Source of the DNA: Effrenium voratum
Taxonomy: Eukaryota > Sar > Dinophyceae > Suessiales > Symbiodiniaceae
Length of the DNA: 64,000 nt
Direction: 5' to 3'
Assembly (NCBI GenBank): GCA_963377175.1
Contig: CAUJNA010000501.1
Span: forward strand, 102,778-166,777
Made by a program: the position numbers and the translations under genes
Shown: positions 63,386-64,000 of the stretch, in pieces
Position numbering within the stretch: the stretch's first letter is position 1
How the letters are laid out: the number at the start of each line of letters is the position of its first letter
The notes under the pieces: generated by a model
The model's database searches: none
Seen by the model: the letters and a program-made list of their open reading frames with translations, nothing else
Told to the model about the DNA's origin: nothing

Positions 63386-64000
63386 CGAACGTGTGCCCCG
63401 TTTTGGGCTGAAAGCAAGAATTTATTTTCTATCATGTTTTTGAGGGGAGGGAGGGCACCCTTTTTAAGACACATGCCCAGTTGCCCAAATGTGGCCTATA
63501 CGTGCGAGTGTGTGTGTGTGTGTGTGCTTTTGTCTTGAGTGGTCATAAAGGGAAACACAAGGGTAAACCAGTATTTTCAGGGTGGCAATTTAAGACACAT
63601 CCAAATGATTAGAATGAGGCTGCGGGGCACTTTGCACTCTACTCTACTAGATTCGACTATTGAGAGGTACGCTGAGTCCCCACATAGGGTTCACACCTGC
63701 TGAAGTCTCGCAACCGTTTCTGGTGGCAACACAGGCTACTGCAATGCTTGATCCATCCACAAAGGGAATGCGGGAACGTCCAAATGGCGCACCCCCTTCG
63801 TATCCTGGAAAAAGACCACCATGTATATAAGAACCCCCGCTTTGGCTTCCTTGAAACACCGGCCAGCCGAAAGGCCCCGAGCTCATTTCGTGCTCTGGTC
63901 CTTTGAGCTAGCTCCTACTGAACAGGGAGAAGTGCATGACCATGTCCCTTGAAAACTAACAAGGAAGGAAACAGTGAAAAAGAAGCAACAAACAAGCAAA
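63386..64000. other. Gene-poor right end
   Basis: A (GT)n run lies at about 63504-63524. A minus frame at 63647-63886 (SGPFGWPVFQGSQSGGSYIH...) is open but its composition is not distinctive. No supported gene. Confidence 0.4.

Noticed and set aside
1..64000. CRISPR array, bacterial operon or phage origin for the repeats
   Set aside because: No regularly spaced direct repeats with unique spacers of fixed length, no cas genes, and the gene structure and repeats are eukaryotic.

Overview
The window looks like nuclear DNA of a dinoflagellate. The reasons are: a 15-base match to the 3' end of the dinoflagellate spliced leader inside a duplicated 118-bp repeat; very long low-density intergenic/intronic DNA full of short repeats and microsatellites; small GC-rich exon-like islands lying almost all on one strand; and retroelement protein types familiar from algae and protists. 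No rRNA, tRNA, CRISPR or bacterial-style operon was found. A 100-base assembly gap lies at 3901-4000.

Layout. 1-3.9 kb: gene-poor DNA with small inverted repeats and a CAAA/CAAG microsatellite. 4.0-11.14 kb: a mobile-element block read on the minus strand. Two 118-bp direct repeats (117/118 identical, exactly 6,700 bp apart) each sit just upstream of an ATG. Between them are a long zinc-ribbon ORF broken by frameshifts, a tyrosine recombinase ORF broken by two frameshifts, and a structured 3' region. The block carries 12 copies of a GC-rich hairpin whose arms vary but whose 19-base loop is conserved. Six copies are in tandem in the 3' region, and others sit inside the coding frame, where they encode Gly-Ala-Glu-Gly-Pro-Asp. 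No reverse transcriptase was seen in this block.

11.1-27.6 kb: gene-poor DNA with microsatellites and a few exon-like pieces. 27.65-34.04 kb: a nearly complete Penelope-like retroelement on the minus strand, flanked by 298-bp direct repeats (297/298 identical) next to CA microsatellites. It has an SR/His-rich ORF1, a small ORF2, and a GIY-YIG endonuclease, reverse transcriptase and Myb-like ORF. ORF2 and the endonuclease-RT ORF share one frame, interrupted by a single UGA. The N-terminal position of the GIY-YIG domain is the permuted arrangement known from Chlamys-type elements.

34.6-63.4 kb: about thirty short coding-like islands on the minus strand, many ending at a GT and starting after an AG. 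They suggest one or more intron-rich genes of unrecognised function. The DNA between them is rich in a dispersed repeat with a GGGTACCC-like palindromic core, a terminal-inverted-repeat family, an AC-rich degenerate minisatellite (45.2-46.3 kb), and microsatellites.

Both large elements and nearly all exon candidates point the same way, as expected for unidirectional dinoflagellate gene arrays. Protein-family names rest on motifs read by eye. The exon list is the least certain part.
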